Shown here: piece by piece, positions 1-9,960 of the stretch
Numbering within the stretch: position 1 is the first letter of the stretch
Layout: every line of letters starts with the position of its first letter
NCBI RefSeq assembly: GCF_051014445.1
Contig: NC_135141.1
Location: 6,820,001-6,884,000 of the forward strand
DNA length: 64,000 nucleotides
Reading direction: 5' to 3'
Source: Colletes latitarsis
Taxonomy: Eukaryota; Arthropoda; Insecta; Hymenoptera; Colletidae
Notes under the pieces: model-generated
Database searches by the model: none
What the model was told of the DNA's origin: nothing
Seen by the model: only the letters and a program-made list of their open reading frames with translations
Made by a program: the position numbers and the translations under genes

Positions 1-1440
1 TGGAGCCAATTTTGTCGGTGTACGTAATGAACTTCTAGAATGAAGTACACTTTTAAGGGACAGTCAGCACAATGAACCTGTAACTAAATTGTTAAGGGGG
101 CAGTCTCATGTGAGACCTAAAAAAATAAATTTTTTTTTATTACATTTTTTAAAAGTATATATTGTTACGCCGGGGAGTATTACTCGTCGATCGCCGCATA
201 TTATAACACAACAAAAATAGCACAACGTAACACAACTGTAACGCAAACTAAGAACTTTATTAACAAGGATGCTTTTCGATACGTTCGTTCGTCACGAGAT
301 CTATCGTAGTTCTATTCTTCAAATCGTTGCCGGTTTCTCAGCAACCGGAAGGCCACGGGATCTCGCTTCCGCTCGTTCGTAGGGGCAGCTTCACATCGTT
401 GCGGAATACCCTTCACGTTACCGCAACGATGCATCTTCAATCCGTCGCAACAATATATTTGAGAATGTACTGTTACAATGTGCGTTTGTGCCATCTGGAC
501 ACCAACACTTTGGAAGGAATTCTGAATGGAGCTGGGATTAATTAATATAATCTTGCAGACTTCAAATTCGTTTCTCTTGAAATATTACTTTCTTAACTGG
601 TAGATAAAATCTTAAAAAATTTTTACACGATGTTCCACATACTAGTAGCTCTCGCCCGTACCAAAATTATATTTTTATAATGAGTATATCATATAATTTT
701 ATTAAAAAATTTGCAGAAAAAGGATGAAATTTTGCAATTTTTAATTCAAGCTTTCGCCATTTTGCCAATTTTCAACATAAATTAATTATTTTGCTAGGAG
801 CGAGAACAGGACACCTATCGAATAAAAATCTTTCTGATTTGTTTGATTTAGTCAACCTTAGGAGCTACAATCACCTTCGCCAGTGTTTAAGCACATGTTT
901 ACTGTGATCGTAAGAAAAGCACGAAAAGTTAATAAAAATTATTGAAAAATTTATTTTGTATTCACATGAGACTACCCTCTTAAGTGATAATCAAATTGAA
1001 TGGCACTTGATTCCGCCTCGCGCTCCTCATTTTGGTTGACTAAGGGAAAGAGTAGTAAAGGCCACGAAATTTCATTTAAAACGAGTCATAGGTGATACTA
1101 AACTCACGTACGAAGAATTGTATACACTTTTAACTTGTTTACACTGTTAACAGAAATAGAGATATGTTTGAACTCCCGATTTCTATATCCTTTATCCGAC
1201 GGTCCCACTGACCTATCTTTATTGACGCTGGGTCATTTCCTTATTGGTGATACGTTGAATGCACTTCCTGTCACCGATGTTCGACAGATCCCAGACAATA
1301 AACTTAATCGTTACGAGTACATCCAAAGAGTATTACAGCATTTTTGGCAGCGATGGAATACCGGAAATCGCCATCAATAGACCAAGTGGCGGGTAGCATC
1401 CCTTTCTCAAATCGTGTTAGAATATTCGAATAACGCGCAA
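1..1440 (+). pseudogene. BEL/Pao integrase-DUF5641 fragment, split by a MITE
   Basis: Remnant of a BEL/Pao retrotransposon pol gene. The first 36 bases encode the integrase motif around GANFVG, which follows the second catalytic Asp in BEL integrases. After the MITE (96-979) the frame resumes with the PP-x-APHFG stretch and a FHLKR motif, then the LNSRFLYPLS and GHFLIGD motifs of the integrase C-terminus/DUF5641 region (1135-1380), very like residues about 1590-1680 of the intact BEL copy at 48514. Breaks: an in-frame TGA just after APHFG, a TAG at 1378, and frame loss near position 40. The 5' part lies outside the window. It is a dead copy of a family different from the 48514 element. Confidence 0.8.
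96..979. mobile_element. TTAA-flanked MITE (piggyBac-type) in BEL integrase
   Basis: The 884-bp unit is flanked by TTAA on both sides (92-95 and 980-983). Its ends are inverted repeats of about 20 bp, matching at 18 of 20 positions and containing AGTCTCATGTGA. No transposase frame is present. TTAA duplication is the signature of piggyBac-superfamily transposition. Unit plus one TTAA is 888 bp, a multiple of three, so the host integrase frame reads through once the insert is ignored; this confirms the boundaries. Confidence 0.78.
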
Positions 1441-1535
1441 TTATATGGTGCAAGTAGGTGAGTGAGGAGTGTTTTAAGCCGTGGCCCTCTGAGAGGGCTG
1501 CCGGGGGGTCTGCCAGGCGGTTGCGTGGGTTGAGG

Positions 1536-1610
1536 GTCGGTAATCAGTATCAACAGTCGGTAATCAGTATCAACGGCCGGTAATTAGAATCAATGGTTGG
1601 TAATTACTAG
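1536..1610. repeat. Short 20-bp tandem repeat
   Basis: About 3.5 copies of a 20-bp unit beginning GTCGGTAATCAGTATCAAC, decaying to the right. The rest of 1441-1999 is G-rich and carries no coding signal I can support. It lies between the BEL remnant and the Polinton integrase, so it may include the Polinton's terminal repeat, but no partner copy was found. Confidence 0.6.
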
Positions 1611-1999
1611 AAGTTAGTAAAAATGAAAAAGTTAATTGCCAGATGTCGGTAAAAGAGAAGGGGAATGTATTTAGATGTCTCTGGTAAAAAAAAGAAAAGG
1701 TAATTATCAGAGGTCGGTAAAGAGGAGGTGGGGAAAGAAATTAGTTTTCTTTGACTATTTTAATAAAATGATATATTTAATTGCATTTTAGGTTACCTTA
1801 AACACATGCTAAATAGTAATTTTTTTGTGGCGGATAGTGGGGGGAGGAATTTTTATGTCACGTGTTCTTCTGCAAAACGTATGACATTGCATTTGCAAAC
1901 ACAGATTTCTGTAATATATCGCGAGCATCATGGCTGGGGAAAAGAAATTAGATGCCTTTTTAATGATTTAAAATATGCTATATTTATTAAAGCTTTATA

Positions 2000-3059
2000 T
2001 TACAAAACATTACTTTTATGGATCCACGAATTGTGCGAGTTATTGAGTCCTAGCCATTTTACGTATACACTGTTCCCGTTCTTACGCAATACTTTTTCAA
2101 CCAGATACACATCGGAATTAGCAACATGTTGTAACTCGTGTTCATAGAATCCTCTGGCGATTCGATTTTCATAAACATCTTTCAGCAGATGCGTTGCGGG
2201 ATTAGTTTTCTGTACCTTGGCGATTGTAAATATTTCAGTGCTCCAATTCGGTGTGTAACTTTTTTCAAAAATTGTCTTGAATTTGCTCACGCGTACTGCA
2301 TCTCCCACTTTTAATCGTGCAGGAGCGGCAATTTTTACATGATTATACACCATTGTTAAGAGCTTAGCAGCGTTTGTTGGTGTAACATCAATTGGTCGCA
2401 TACCGATAGTTCGATGCTTTCACGCGTTGTAATTTGATACGAGATGCTGCAGCGAGTCGATCCATTTATAATTTCCATTAAGCGTAAACAGTTTCCACAT
2501 ATCGTTTTTGGTTGAACCGCTCGACGACTGACGCCTTCATCACCGAATACGTTGAATAATGATTTATGGTGTATTTTGACAAAAGTTTTTGCACATTTGT
2601 GTTGTAAAATTCCTTTTCCTTGTCGGTCTGTAGATTTTTCGGATGCCTTCCACTGTGTCGGATTATCTTCCCAATCGCCGTAGAAACTTCATTTCAATTC
2701 TTGGTTTTAAGGGGTTTAGCCCACGCATGCTTACTCAACACATCGATAACAGTGAGTATGTAATGGAAGCCTTTGTTATACCGCGTATAAGGTCGCATCT
2801 CGACCATGTCTGCTTGCCATAGGTCGTCGTACCCATGTACTATGACGTGTCTTCGGGGAAAAACCCTTCTCGCCTGTGCATGCAATTGTTCCACAAGACA
2901 CTGTTTCTCGATACTAGGGGTTTTCCTCTCAGCCATGTATGAGTCGCCACTGACGCGAAGACCTAATGTACACGTCTTATCAAACATCAAATCGACGTTC
3001 GACATCACATTGTCCCAACGTCCCAACGTCCTCAACGTCCCATCGTCCCGACGCCCCAA
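2000..3059 (-). pseudogene. Polinton integrase with C-terminal chromodomain
   Basis: Retroviral-type DDE integrase that would insert the Polinton. Frame 2694-3059 carries the first catalytic Asp in LWQADMVEM and the segment FHYILTVIDVLSKHAWAKPL. The stretch 2402-2693 shows the second Asp (in QTDKEKEF) and the third residue (in VVERFN) but is broken by stops and frame changes. Frame 2000-2401 holds the C-terminal region and a chromodomain (VEKVLRKNG, VYVKWLG, NSWI). The first 30 or so residues of the upstream frame come from a short tandem repeat (2997-3105) and are not native. Inactive copy. Confidence 0.8.
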
Positions 3060-3105
3060 CGTCCCAACGTTCTAACATCCCCACCTCGTCCCCACGTCCT
3101 AACCT
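2997..3105. repeat. Degenerate CGTCCCAAC-type tandem repeat
   Basis: Roughly ten imperfect copies of a 9-10 bp unit CGTCCCAAC, with local variants. It lies between the integrase and the coiled-coil frame and has replaced the native start of the integrase. Confidence 0.65.
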
Positions 3106-3383
3106 TCAGGCTGTTGATGCATTTGATTTCGGAAGTCGGTAATATCCCTCTCCAATTGATTCAGCTGATCTTTCAAGCTTTGAACGTAATCTTGAAACAT
3201 GATCATCTTCTTATCGAATTCGTCTTGTCGATTTTTTATAATTATTATGTTGTCTTGTAAGTATAGCTTGTTGATAGGATCGTCATCCTCTCCAGGCGAT
3301 GCTACTCGGCGAATCTTGCGCGACTTTGCATCATATTCGGCACCAACAATACAAAGAGCGTTGTGGCGCACATAATTTTTCAC
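3099..3383 (-). CDS. Small coiled-coil protein, Polinton region
   Basis: A 94-residue frame with no function I recognise. Its C-terminal half (about residues 48-90) is rich in Glu, Lys, Gln and Asp with spaced Leu, Ile and Met, consistent with a coiled coil; it ends in QQPEG. It lies between the integrase and the DUF8207-like gene, on their strand. It could be the tail of a longer protein, since the preceding 100 bases (3384-3484) hold no clear start. Existence as a gene is uncertain. Confidence 0.4.
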   Translation of the reverse strand: MKNYVRHNALCIVGAEYDAKSRKIRRVASPGEDDDPINKLYLQDNIIIIKNRQDEFDKKMIMFQDYVQSLKDQLNQLERDITDFRNQMHQQPEG

Positions 3384-3484
3384 TATCCGATTTCAGCAAT
3401 AGTATGATTCCATTGTTCCAAACGATGACTCAAACATGTTGATTGACATTTTGATAATGATTGACTGTATCGCCAAAGTGCAGC

Positions 3485-4302
3485 TTAATTTATAATGAGT
3501 TCTATCTCGCGTAGTTCCTCGATAATCGATGACATCTCATTGTCGTGAGCATTGTGACCAGCTTGACGCAAAGCCTCGAGCAATCGATGCCGATCTACGA
3601 GTTCGTTAGGATCATTCCAGTGAACGTAATCAATCTTGTTGCTGGTTAATGACATCGAGCTTCGTACGCCCTTTCCAACTTTTCTATCTTTCAATAAAGG
3701 TTTGATTACGTAGTTATACTTGCATCCTTTGTTGCCTAATGTTTTACCATACGAATCATGCTTGTACTTATGCGCACTCGTTGTCAGCAGTATGTCCCTA
3801 TATTTGCGTTCATCAGCCTCAGTATAAGTGTCGTTATCTGGAATTTTCTTAAATATCAATTCATAAAGGCCGAGTGTACCAGAATATCGTATACCATCGA
3901 TAATTATGTTATCGGCATTTCCACGTCAACATGTTTATTACCGACCAGCGGTCCATCATTGCCGAAATAAACACCATACACATGTTCCATACCAACCTCT
4001 ACGTCTCCGCGTAATACAGGAGCGATGTATTTTTGACTCAGCGGACCTAGGTGATTCCGCAACGTTTCTTCACCTTCCGACGTTTACAACCGACTTAGAA
4101 CAGACGTCGAGGAACTGCTTTTTGGACTTTCAAAAACATTTTCGTTTGCTAAGCTTTCGGTTGTTGGTACTGTTTTAATCGGTATAGAGATCATCGGATT
4201 CATATCGAGTAAACTGCTTAATCTTGCTGAGCTCTTTATTGTTGGTACCGTCTTAATCGATGTAGAGGCCGGTGTAGAGATCATCGGATTCATAGCAAGC
4301 AA
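3485..4302 (-). pseudogene. DUF8207-like Polinton protein, frameshifted
   Basis: The C-terminal 124 residues (3485-3859) contain DYVHWNDPNELVDRHRLL, NAHDNEMSSIIEELRE and YELIFKK-type segments that I associate with the DUF8207 family, common beside arthropod Polinton genes; its role is unknown. Reading upstream, 3860-4083 continues the homologous region in other frames (VYGVYFG, RYSGTLG), so at least two frameshifts separate it from the N-terminal 72-residue frame (4084-4302). That N-terminal part is Ser/Pro/Thr-rich and holds two near-copies of a roughly 28-residue unit containing MNPMIS and IKTVPT. Broken gene. Confidence 0.6.
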
Positions 4303-4351
4303 ACTGCTTAACCTTGATTTTTTTTAGTTTTGATGGTTTCGAAAGATTTAA

Positions 4352-5359
4352 CTAGTAATTTGATCGTGTTTTATCCGATTCCTTGATATTTGGAGTGGAC
4401 AATGGATCGCTTCCGATATCTGTATTATTGTGTAGATCATAATTTTTTAACGCGTTGTCGACAATTGTCTTCAGCGGTTCAGTAACAAGCTTAAAGTATT
4501 TTTCCAGCGAAATCTCTTCTTCAATTTTACCAGTTTTCAATTCACGATACTTTTTGCGAATCAAATCGCTCGTTCTTGCAATCTGTTTCGCTATTCTTTC
4601 ACAATCTTCAATATTGCTGCTCATGTTGGAACACTGCTTTGTCAACGTATCGGAAATAACTGGCCATGTTACGGTTATTGCAAAGTCACTAATTCCTTTT
4701 CTATAGCGACCATTCCATAATGCACTGTCTTTGTCAATCACTACAAATCCACATTTTTCTTGCCAGCAAGCGGTACACAATTTGCAGAAATTCTCAAATG
4801 ACATGTCAGTATTAACATGATCGTTGTACACATGTTTCAGATTTGTACCATCCTGTTTGAACATGATCAGCAGGTTCGCGTTGTCGCGTATCGGATGCTT
4901 CGGTATCTTCGCATATGTCCGACAAAGATAGAAACAGTCAACGTCCGAGTGCCTACCCATTGCAAAGTATTCTCTTACCGCGTTTTGCTTATTACATGCC
5001 ACATCAGCAAAGATAAAAATGGAATTCGGAAGTGCATCGCTCGGCGGAACGACATCGCTGTTATTCGAAAATGTAAAATAACCAATTTCATCTATCGATG
5101 AGAATATATTTTCTACATATCGATATTTCGGTTGTTGCAACGATTTCGAGTACACGTATACGTTTTCGAAACGAACACCGTGCGGACTTTCTAATAAAGT
5201 AATCAACACGTTCGTTTTGCAGCAATTCGATGGACCGCAGATGATACCACGCATAGAGGTCGGCTACATATTTCCATGTTTGCGTAACTCTTTCTCAGAC
5301 TGTGTCTTTTTGTCTACATTATGCACTTTGATCATAGGTGATTGGCGTACGAACTGCAT
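4352..5359 (-). pseudogene. Polinton A32/FtsK-HerA-like packaging ATPase
   Basis: Genome-packaging ATPase of the A32-like type. Counting from the ATG at 5254, a P-loop lies at residues 7-14 (GPSNCCKT) and the Walker B region at 79-85 (IFIFADV), followed by GRHSDVDCFYLCRTY and HPIRDNANLL. Two positions look damaged: the P-loop has Cys where a Gly precedes Lys-Thr, and Walker B has Ala where an acidic pair is usual. The frame is open upstream to an ATG at 5359 except for one TAG at 5264-5266, so the native start is probably 5359 and the annotated short frame is a truncation. Likely inactive. Confidence 0.8.
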
Positions 5360-5599
5360 ATTTTATCGGCATTATACAAATGAAGATACTTTCGAGAGGG
5401 GGCTGGTCTATTTATAGCGATGCATAGAGCTGAAACGATTAGTATTCAAATATAACCTGTCGAGTCAACAGAACACACATTGACAGTCCACCGCCATTGA
5501 TAAACAACTATGGTGAATGTCAGCAAAAATTGGAAAAGGCCTATTAAATCGCGCTATAAACGCACTTCTGATTGAGTTACATATTTCAGGTTATTACTT
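5360..5599. other. Divergent intergenic region of the Polinton
   Basis: This gap separates the minus-strand early block from the plus-strand virion block and would hold both promoters. A short frame starts at the ATG at 5510. The motif TATTTCAG just before 5591 resembles a 3' splice acceptor ahead of the PLA2 region. No promoter motif can be asserted. Confidence 0.35.
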
Positions 5600-6145
5600 T
5601 TGTGGTCCCGGACACATTTAGAGAAACGTTTGGCGCGAGGAGATCAAGGTATCAATCCGCTGGACGTTGCATGCCGCGAGCATGGTATAGCGTATTCGCA
5701 AAATAAGGATCTCGTAAAACGACACGTGGCTGACAACATCCTAGCAGCAAAAGCGCGAGAACGCATTACCGCGAGAGATTCCAGTCTCGGGGGAAAGGCT
5801 GTTCCTACAACCGTTTGGGCGGCTATGAAGGCCAAAACAAAATTCGGTATGGGTTTGAAAAAGAAAAAAAAGAGTGCCGCAAAGAAGCGAATACTTCCAA
5901 CAGCGAAACGTGGTGGTATCCTACCGATTTTGCCATTATTGAGGGTTCTCGGCTCATTGGTCGGAGGGGCGGCAGGAGTCGCGAAGGTCGTGAACGATAA
6001 GAAGGCAATGCAGCGTCAGCTTAGAGAAATGAAACGTTATAATCTCGCCATGGAAGGTCACGGACTTTATCTCACGCCGTACAAACGCGGGCGAGGAGTC
6101 TCAAAGAGAAAAAAAACGTCAAAATTAGAATGCCTGAAAGCGTAA
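5600..6145 (+). pseudogene. PLA2/core-like virion protein of the Polinton
   Basis: The N-terminus carries a parvovirus/adintovirus-type phospholipase A2 motif: residues 19-32 include Asn, Asp22, Cys25, His28 and Tyr32. The usual Asp after the catalytic His is Gly here. The Gly-Pro-Gly calcium-loop motif lies just upstream in another frame (about 5600-5612), so there is a one-base shift or a splice junction; the start of this frame is a TTG, not an ATG. After it come a Lys-rich segment (about residues 86-100) and a Gly/Leu/Val-rich hydrophobic stretch (104-130), followed by a basic tail, as in membrane-active or DNA-binding core proteins. It overlaps the protease gene by 16 bases. Confidence 0.6.
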
Positions 6146-6584
6146 CCACAAACTTACAACTGGAGCAACTGGGGAAGCGTATGCGTATTCCATATTTCAG
6201 GTGTATTTCTATGCGCGATACTTTACCAAAAGATGGGATACGCAGAAATGAGAGCGGACTCGTAAATTTGGATACTTTGAGGGACCAGGTACTCATTGGG
6301 TGGCATATGCAAAACGGGGAACATGCGCCATATATTTTGATAGTTTTGGCAACCTTCAACCACCGAGGAAACTGATACAATATTTGAAGAATAGTGTAAT
6401 CGAGTATAATCACATGCCTTATCAGCGCTATAATCAAATCAATTGTGGACAGCTGTGTTTACAGTTTCTGCTGACAGTTGACAATCAATTTAAGGACAAT
6501 CATTGCACGCTTGAACTCCAGTATCCGTTGGAACATGTCGCTGACGCTAAACGCTCATCGGGCAAAGTAGTATTCTCGCAGTAA
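6130..6584 (+). pseudogene. Adenain-like cysteine protease (Polinton PRO), frameshifted
   Basis: Maturation protease related to adenovirus adenain (C5/Ulp1 fold). From the ATG at 6130 the frame gives RIPYFRCISMRDTLP and NESGLVNLD. The catalytic His region (GTHWVAYAKR) then appears one frame over, followed by the Asp region (YFDSFGNL) and the Cys region (NQINCGQLCLQFL). All three catalytic residues are present, but a single frame change around 6280-6290 separates the N-terminal part from the active-site part. It overlaps the minor capsid start at 6535. Confidence 0.78.
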
Positions 6585-7237
6585 GCTATTTTCTAGCCTT
6601 CGATTTGAGCAATGGTGATTACGAACTCGGTCTTATGGACTTTGAGACATATTACACAATACCGAATGTAAATTTGTCAAATAATAAATTTTACTACGAT
6701 AATGATGATAGGGAAATCATTATTCCCGAGGGATCTTATGAGCTGGACGACATTCACATGTATTTGCAACGATCGCTTTCATGGGATAATGAAGGCAACC
6801 TGCCCTTGATGCTTAGAGCTAACAACAATACAATGACGAGCGAAATCAAGTGTAATTATAACATAAATTTTACCAAACCCAATACTATTGGCTCGTTGCT
6901 GGGGTTTTCAACGAATCGAGTGCTACAACCACGAAAATGGCACGAATCGGATACATCAATTAATATAGTGAATGTAAATATCATTCGCATTGAATGCAAC
7001 GTGACAGCTGGCGCTTACAGCAATAACAAGTGTGCGCACACGATACATGAGTTTTCGCCTACCGTTTTACCAGGATATAAGATATCGGAAAGACCAACAC
7101 AGATCATTTACCTTCCGATTACTGCACGAAGCATTTCGGATTTGACGATTCGCGTTGTGAATCAAGACGATCAACTGCTCGATTTTCGAGGGGAACAGAT
7201 CACCGTTCGACTGCATGTGCGGAGACAACGACTATAG
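6535..7237 (+). pseudogene. Polinton minor capsid (penton-type single jelly roll) protein
   Basis: The frame from 6605 contains [39 protein letters not shown] and a C-terminal [16 protein letters not shown], the pattern of the Polinton minor capsid protein that forms pentons. An ATG at 6535 inside the end of the protease frame opens a likely native N-terminus (MSLTLN), which reaches a TAG and frame change before joining the main frame. The 6605 codon itself is TTG. About 210 residues remain, near the expected size, so the damage is limited to the N-terminus. Confidence 0.75.
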
Positions 7238-7243
7238 TGGGAG

Positions 7244-7450
7244 ATGCTTGTGCTGAACGATGGGGAGCAAGTGAAACAGACGACGCGTGAAAATAAAGAG
7301 AAGACAATTCAATCGCTTGCACACCACACTGTATCGAATATTGACTGTCTAAAACCATCAGGCGAGAGGACAATTCGATCACCCACAAAACTTACTGCAT
7401 CGAATGTTGAATTTCTGAAATCGTTGAGTTTTGTTGTACGAAATGGCTAA
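7244..7450 (+). CDS. Small ORF between minor and major capsid genes
   Basis: A 68-residue frame starting 6 bases after the minor capsid stop and overlapping the major capsid ATG by 8 bases, as expected for compact virus-like gene order. It has an internal duplication: TIQSLAHHTVSNIDCLK and TIRSPTKLTASNVEFLK are related. No function is known to me. The position and the internal repeat are the only support. Confidence 0.4.
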   Translation: MLVLNDGEQVKQTTRENKEKTIQSLAHHTVSNIDCLKPSGERTIRSPTKLTASNVEFLKSLSFVVRNG

Positions 7451-8638
7451 TATCTTAAACATTGGAAGCGAACCGATCTTTGACGATCGCATTGTCAAGA
7501 TTGAGACTCACACGTACAACCCATACGCCAACACAACGTTAGGACACAACGATGAGATACGAATACCTATACAACAGCAGGATTTATACCATGTGAGAGC
7601 TTTCTATACGTTGAAGGAAGATTCATAGTAAAGAATCCAAACAATGAGTTGGATGCATTCCTCGGAAATAATTGTGTTGCGTTTATGTTTGATGAAATTC
7701 GATATGAACTCAATGGTGTGGAGATCGATCGTAACAGAAACATTGGGATAACAAGTACCATCAAAACATTTATGTCCTCAACATATGACAAATCGTTAAT
7801 TTTACGGAATGCTGGATGGGCCGCACAATCAAACATGCCGACAGGTTACTTTAACTTTTGTGTACCGCTCAATATGCTGTTGGGGTTTTGCGAAAATTAC
7901 AAGCGTACAGTAGTCAACGCTCGACGTGAACTCATCCTTATACGCGCTCGCAATGATAACAACTGCATCATTGCAAATTCCGCGCTGGAGCCGGAGATCG
8001 AATTACTAAAGATACAGTGGCGAATGCCGCGCATTATACTGAATGATACGAATAAACTATCGATGTTGCGGATTTTGGAAAGCGGACAATATCTAAGCAT
8101 GAGTTTTCGTTCGTGGGACCTGTACGAGTACCCATTATTGCAAAGTACAACAAAACATTCATGGGTTGTTAAAACTGCAACTCAGCTGGAGAAGCCGCGA
8201 TACGTCATTTTTGCGCTGCAGACTGGTCGGAAGAACAACATGTCTAAAAATGCAAGCAATTTCGATGAATGTAACTTGACCAATGTGAAACTGTATCTAA
8301 ACTCTGACTTTTATCCATATGATGACTTGAATCTTGATTTTGATAAAAACAGATATGCTATTCTTTTTGATATGTATGCACGTTTTCGTAAAGCTTATTA
8401 TGGATACGACTGTTAAGAAACGCTTTGCAACAGGGAGAACTTTTCGTTATATGGACCGTTTGTAGTCATCGATTGTTCGAGACAGAACGAATCAATCAAG
8501 AGCGCTACCATAGATGTGCGAATAGAATTTGATTGTAAAGAAAACGTGCCAGCAAATACTACCGCGTATTGCCTTATTTTGCATGATCGCGTTGTCGAAT
8601 ACTGTCCACAGTCCAACGTTGTACGCAAGATTACATAA
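7443..8638 (+). pseudogene. Polinton major capsid protein (double jelly roll)
   Basis: Major capsid protein of the PRD1-adenovirus lineage. The ATG at 7443 opens MANILNIGSEPIFDDRIVK; the frame ends early near 7626 and continues one frame over with NNCVAFMFDEIRYELNGVEID and long beta-rich segments. A TAA at 8414-8416 lies in frame, and the homologous C-terminus (IDCSRQNESIK, IDVRIEFDCKENVPANTTAY) follows in the same frame to the stop at 8636-8638. One frameshift plus one nonsense codon therefore break a gene of about 398 codons. The N-terminal ATG was chosen over the TTG at 7431. Confidence 0.83.
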
Positions 8639-8653
8639 ACTGTAACATCAGCA

Positions 8654-9202
8654 ATGTTTGTAATATATATAACAGGCGGACACACCGCATTGCAGCATAG
8701 TTTCAAAGGTATTTTCATGATGGTACCAACATTTGTCGACATACAAGGATTCGTTAGCGACAAAGAGTTTGTTGTAAAGGAAGTGGCAGTGCTAAAAAAA
8801 GGAAGCACTCTAGCACATTATATCTTCCAAAGTCCATATCCATGGTGTTTATTATCTGCGTCCGATAAATCACGAGCTACTTGGGTGACGAAGAATCATC
8901 ATGGACTGTCGTGGGGCGATGGCTTTATACCCTACAGCATGGCCAAAACGCTTATTACATCGGCTATTGTAGATGAGTCAAACCCAATCGTATATGTAAA
9001 AGGGCTTCAAAAGCGTGATTGGTTAACCAGCATGGTGGCTGAACATATTAATGCTGAGAACATCGATGTTGATTATGATGATATTGAATGCTTAAAAAAT
9101 CTTGATTGTGCAAACACATGGCGATGTGGTAACCATAAAAAGACATGCGCTATGCAAAATGTATTTAAATTATACAATTGGTGGTTAAAATATCAGAAAT
9201 AA
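8654..9202 (+). CDS. Conserved Polinton 3' gene, exonuclease-like pattern
   Basis: An intact 182-residue frame directly after the major capsid gene. The native start may be the ATG at 8717 or 8720 (MVPTFVDIQGF), since the first 21 residues look like read-through upstream sequence. The layout, with Asp in VDIQGF, a KEVAVLKKG strand, a central VYVKG-x2-K segment and a C-terminal Cys/His cluster (RCGNHKKTCAMQNV), resembles a DEDD 3'-5' exonuclease fold; that is only an inference. It is the one Polinton gene here without a visible break. Confidence 0.5.
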   Translation: MFVIYITGGHTALQHSFKGIFMMVPTFVDIQGFVSDKEFVVKEVAVLKKGSTLAHYIFQSPYPWCLLSASDKSRATWVTKNHHGLSWGDGFIPYSMAKTLITSAIVDESNPIVYVKGLQKRDWLTSMVAEHINAENIDVDYDDIECLKNLDCANTWRCGNHKKTCAMQNVFKLYNWWLKYQK

Positions 9203-9702
9203 ATGTACCTTTTTTGATTTGCAAAATGTATTTAAATTATACAATTGATGGTTAAAATATTGGAAATAAATGTATCTTTTTGAATCAATTTATGTCATTT
9301 AAAAAAATACATCTAATTTCCCCATCCCTTCTTTCCTAGCAATTTTATAAAATTATGAACTTTCAGAATATGTCTAAAAAATCTTTTAATGTTTTTGTAA
9401 ACTTTTGAAAAACATGTACTTGTTAATGATGGTTGAAATACTGGATATAAATGTATCTTTTTATAAAATTATGAACTTTCATACTAGTTAATGGTGGTTG
9501 AAATACTGGAAATAAATGTATCTTTTTATAAAAATTATGAACTTTAGAATAAATCTAAAACCATTGATGTCGATTACGAAGATATCAAGTGTTTGAAAAA
9601 TCTCGATTGTGCTAATACATTGTAATCCAGCAACCATGAAAAGACTTGTGTTTTACAAAATGTATTTAAATTATACAGCGAGTGGTTGAAATACCAGAAA
9701 TA

Positions 9703-9703
<1 letters not shown>
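9203..9703 (+). repeat. Decayed partial duplications of the 3' gene end
   Basis: Repeats of the gene's last about 60 bases and 3' flank occur near 9222-9280, 9424-9475 and 9487-9540, all containing GAAATACTGGA-like and AATAAATGTA strings. A longer, diverged copy of the C-terminus lies at 9573-9703, beginning with the equivalent of IDVDYDDIECLKNLDCANT and interrupted by a TAA. These are tandem or dispersed partial duplications, not genes. Confidence 0.65.

Positions 9704-9705
<2 letters not shown>

Positions 9706-9734
<29 letters not shown>
9706..9734. repeat. Poly(T) tract
   Basis: A run of 29 T residues. It could be the reversed poly(A) of a lost retroelement end or a simple repeat. The following 9735-9960 is A/T-rich simple sequence made of AAAAATATA-like units, which resumes after the LTR insertion at 11616-11700. 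Confidence 0.8.
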
Positions 9735-9737
<3 letters not shown>

Positions 9738-9960
9738 GTGAACTTTTCCTAATGTAAAATTAATAACAAATTGGGGTGAGGGAGACGTGTAGAGATACTG
9801 AATATGATACCATGTATATATAAATTGTTTTATTACATACTATAATTACATACATAAAAATAGAAATAGAAATATGAATAAAAAATATATATAATGAAAT
9901 GAATAAAAAATATAAAAATTACATAAAAATATAAGTAAAAAATATATATATATTGAAAAT

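Larger units (their letters stand above)
2000..9703. mobile_element. Polinton/Maverick (adintovirus-like) remnant
   Basis: A cluster of genes found together only in Polinton/Maverick elements and related adintoviruses: retroviral-type integrase, DUF8207-like gene and packaging ATPase on the minus strand, then PLA2/core-like protein, adenain-like protease, minor capsid, major capsid and a conserved 3' gene on the plus strand. The divergent arrangement around 5400-5600 suggests a central promoter region. Nearly every gene carries a stop or frameshift. Terminal inverted repeats were not found. A polymerase B C-terminal fragment at 14157-14546 may be the opposite end of the same element, now separated by LTR insertions. 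Confidence 0.85.

Noticed and set aside
1806..2147. Plus-strand 113-residue frame
   Set aside because: It overlaps the integrase chromodomain on the other strand, which has recognisable motifs; this frame has none.
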